Source: JBDNBY01 sp039767595
Lineage (GTDB): Bacteria; Pseudomonadota; Alphaproteobacteria; Rhodobacterales; Rhodobacteraceae
DNA length: 26,054 bases
NCBI GenBank assembly: GCA_039767595.1
Contig: JBDNBY010000045.1
Coordinates: 1 to 26,054 of the forward strand
Direction of reading: 5' to 3'
A program made the translations under genes and the position numbers. The notes below the pieces were generated by a model. It had not been told where the DNA came from. It did no database searches and saw only the letters and a list, made by a program, of their open reading frames with translations. Of the stretch, positions 25,532-26,054 are shown piece by piece. The first letter of the stretch is position 1. Every line of letters starts with the position of its first letter.

Positions 25532-26054
25532 TTAAACGTGTCATCCTTCATGCCCGGATCATCGTCTTCATCTTCATCGAACTCGGCCATGATCGGGTCA
25601 TCTTCGTCCTCATCATCGTAATAGCCTTCGGCGCGCAACTGTTCTTCGCGCTTCGTCTCGACACGGGCAACAAGGAAAATCGACACTTCATATAGGCCGT
25701 AGACGACCGTAAAGAGGATCGCTTGCGTGATGACATCTGGCGGTGTGACCAATGCCGCCAAGACCAAAATCCCGACGACAGCGTATTTGCGCACGGATTT
25801 TAGCCCCTCGGCACTCACCAGCCCCGCTTTACCCATCAATGTTAGGAGAACGGGCAACTGAAAACATAAGCCAAACGCAATGATGAATTTCAGTGTGATA
25901 TCGAGGGATTCGTTCACTTTACCAAAAAACGTGATCGTCACGCCGCTCTCCGTAGCTTCTGGCGCTTGCGCGATCACGGCGTCCGTTGGCGCGTCACTGA
26001 CCAAAGATGACATGACTGACGTGAGAACTGAGCTGACATCGGCAAATCCCAAAA
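25528..26054 (-). CDS. tatC: Sec-independent protein translocase TatC, C-terminal part
   Basis: TatC recognises twin-arginine signal peptides and forms the core of the Tat exporter. Only the C-terminal part of about 175 residues lies in the window; the frame is open to the window edge, and the TTG at 26052 is most likely an internal leucine. Visible: the periplasmic stretch and SLDITLKFIIAFGLCFQLPV, the SVRKYAVV cytoplasmic loop, and the last segments with TPPDVITQAILFTVVYGLYE. After VARVETKREEQLR comes a strongly acidic tail of two Asp/Glu clusters. tatA and tatB are presumably just upstream, outside the window. The stop overlaps the ATPase start. Confidence 0.95.
   Translation of the reverse strand, partial: LGFADVSSVLTSVMSSLVSDAPTDAVIAQAPEATESGVTITFFGKVNESLDITLKFIIAFGLCFQLPVLLTLMGKAGLVSAEGLKSVRKYAVVGILVLAALVTPPDVITQAILFTVVYGLYEVSIFLVARVETKREEQLRAEGYYDDEDEDDPIMAEFDEDEDDDPGMKDDTFK

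Overview
The window looks like a chromosomal segment of an alphaproteobacterium of the Rhodobacterales (roseobacter-like). The basis is protein style: an aa3-type CtaD with Paracoccus/Rhodobacter residue spacing, the surE-pcm-nlpD group next to tatC and an AAA ATPase, type II PyrC, Fe-S-type PurF, and roseobacter-type DUF2244 and DUF2199 proteins. No database search was possible, so the taxon is an inference. Coding density is high, no gene-free stretch exceeds about 260 bases, and I see no insertion sequence, phage gene, rRNA or CRISPR array.

Layout, left to right. 1-1062: 3' part of a class-V aminotransferase. 1317-2749: a wzz-like polysaccharide chain-length gene broken by a frameshift and an in-frame stop. 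2966-3052 (-): tRNA-Leu(GAG) with its own promoter. 3242-3892: lipB. 4044-5717: ctaD, ending in a strong terminator, followed by a DUF2244 membrane protein. 6394-10181: a tightly packed glycan-modification block (glycosyltransferase, sulfotransferase, larger glycosyltransferase), every member of which carries an inactivating lesion. 10182-11132: an intact protein of uncertain function. 11146-12910: pyrC-pyrE, closed by a terminator. 13004-14515: dnaB, with a consensus DnaA box upstream. 14572-19088: alr-mlaE-mlaF-radA-cvpA, largely coupled by overlapping stops and starts. 19133-21239: purF and a DUF2199 protein. 21310-24653: an SDR protein, surE, pcm and an nlpD-like LytM factor. 24680-26054 (-): a DUF815-type ATPase and the C-terminal part of tatC, convergent to the rest.

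Functionally most of the window is housekeeping: lipoylation, terminal respiration, pyrimidine and purine synthesis, replication, D-alanine supply, lipid transport, recombination, protein repair, septal wall remodelling and Tat export. All of these genes are intact. The striking feature is that the four genes connected with surface polysaccharide (wzz-like, two glycosyltransferases, one sulfotransferase) are all damaged: three one-base deletions, two in-frame TAA codons and one start codon changed to ATA. The remaining reading frames are still well preserved, which suggests recent, selective loss of a surface glycan pathway, unless part of it is sequencing error.
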